From Hathewaya histolytica (GTDB taxonomy: Bacteria > Bacillota > Clostridia > Clostridiales > Clostridiaceae): 64,000 nucleotides of DNA. The notes beneath the pieces are model-generated. The model saw only the letters and a list, made by a program, of their open reading frames with translations, was not told the DNA's origin and did no database searches. The position numbers were made by a program, and so were the translations under genes. Every line of letters starts with the position of its first letter. The first letter of the stretch is position 1. The DNA lies in contig NZ_LR590481.1 of assembly GCF_901482605.1 (NCBI RefSeq), positions 434,001 through 498,000 on the forward strand. The letters run 5' to 3'. Below are positions 63,697 to 64,000 of this stretch, in pieces.

Positions 63697-64000
63697 ATGA
63701 AAGAAATCGATATACTATTAAAAAGTCAGAGGGACTTTTTCGGTAGTGGGAAAACTAAAGATATAAATTATAGGATAAAAAAGTTAAAAGATTTAAAAAA
63801 GAATATACAAAAATATGAGGATAATATACTAAAAGCACTTAAAGATGATTTAAATAAATCAGCTTTTGAAGCCTATGAAACAGAAGTTGGTATGGTTATA
63901 GAGGAGATAAATGTTGCCATTAAAAATATAAAGAGATGGGCAAAAAAAGAGAAGGTTAGAACTCCTTTAATGCATTTTGGTACTAAAAGTTATATATATA
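63697..64000 (+). CDS. Aldehyde dehydrogenase, N-terminal part (3' truncated by window)
   Basis: The frame opens at ATG 63697 with TAGGTGG upstream and stays open to the window end (101 codons). The segments KSQRDFFGSGKTKDINYRIK, LKALKDDLNKSAFEAYETEV and IKRWAKKEKVRTPLMHFGTK are those of class-3-type NAD(P)-dependent aldehyde dehydrogenases of the YwdH/AldH group (compare the KWMKPKKVKTP-like stretch in relatives). The active-site Cys and Glu lie beyond the window, so activity cannot be assessed. Confidence 0.85.
   Translation, partial: MKEIDILLKSQRDFFGSGKTKDINYRIKKLKDLKKNIQKYEDNILKALKDDLNKSAFEAYETEVGMVIEEINVAIKNIKRWAKKEKVRTPLMHFGTKSYIY

Overview
The window looks like a chromosomal segment of a Clostridium sensu stricto (cluster I) species. 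The DNA is very A+T-rich (judged by eye, not counted), ribosome sites are strong AGGAGG type, most starts are ATG with some GTG/TTG, and the gene order (ftsX-ctpA-PDZ protein-uvrB-uvrA-FHA-ftsW-pbp-ydjM-like-uvrC-php-murB-rapZ-yvcK-whiA, later dnaE-pfkA-pyk) is the familiar clostridial arrangement. Obligate-anaerobe features include a reverse rubrerythrin. I saw no rRNA, tRNA, IS element, prophage or CRISPR array.

Region 1 (1-19.3 kb) is core: division and envelope genes, nucleotide excision repair and the rapZ-yvcK-whiA operon. uvrB has a perfect LexA box just downstream of its -10, and the ydjM-like/uvrC pair has a one-mismatch LexA box near its promoter. Region 2 (19.4-34.3 kb) is mixed: a secreted protein with six 60-residue FG-GAP-like repeats and an NlpC/P60 domain, a split chromate transporter, an AhpD-like protein, a 51-residue Cys-rich membrane peptide, reverse rubrerythrin, a nucleoside hydrolase, dnaE, pfkA, pyk, a two-domain DUF1540 protein and an RlmD-type methyltransferase. 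A regulator remnant and an ABC exporter pair mark the edge of the accessory DNA.

Region 3 (36.1-46.8 kb) is the most interesting part. It holds an AgrC/AgrA-like two-component system (LytTR regulator), a C39-peptidase ABC exporter, an unknown 165-residue protein, an HlyD adaptor and a 136-residue precursor with a classic double-glycine leader. A further set of membrane-protein genes follows, including a YugP-like HEAGH membrane metallopeptidase. Two nearly superimposable LytTR/ComE-type direct repeats (9 bp, 12-bp spacer, 9 bp, then 27 bp to the -10) precede the exporter operon and the metallopeptidase operon, so the locus reads as one bacteriocin regulon with two operons. Three neighbouring small genes carry single lesions (in-frame TGA, one-base frameshift, frameshift plus stop), so the presumed immunity/accessory part is either decaying or carries sequencing errors.

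Region 4 (47.0-51.4 kb) is a separate LanFEG-RK (Cpr-like) antimicrobial-peptide resistance module with no lanthipeptide genes and a TCT-N8-TCT operator. Region 5 (51.5-56.1 kb) has a PucR regulator, a DMT transporter, a creatininase with the HxEN motif of true creatinine amidohydrolases, and a divergent CodA-type deaminase with Ser in place of the E. coli Asp314; a creatinine/cyclic-amidine catabolic locus is likely. Region 6 (56.2-64 kb) has an unknown protein, a cupin, a GlsB-type membrane protein, a CsoR-CopA copper operon with its operator, signal peptidase I, a Lys-rich anchored protein and the start of an aldehyde dehydrogenase gene cut by the window end.
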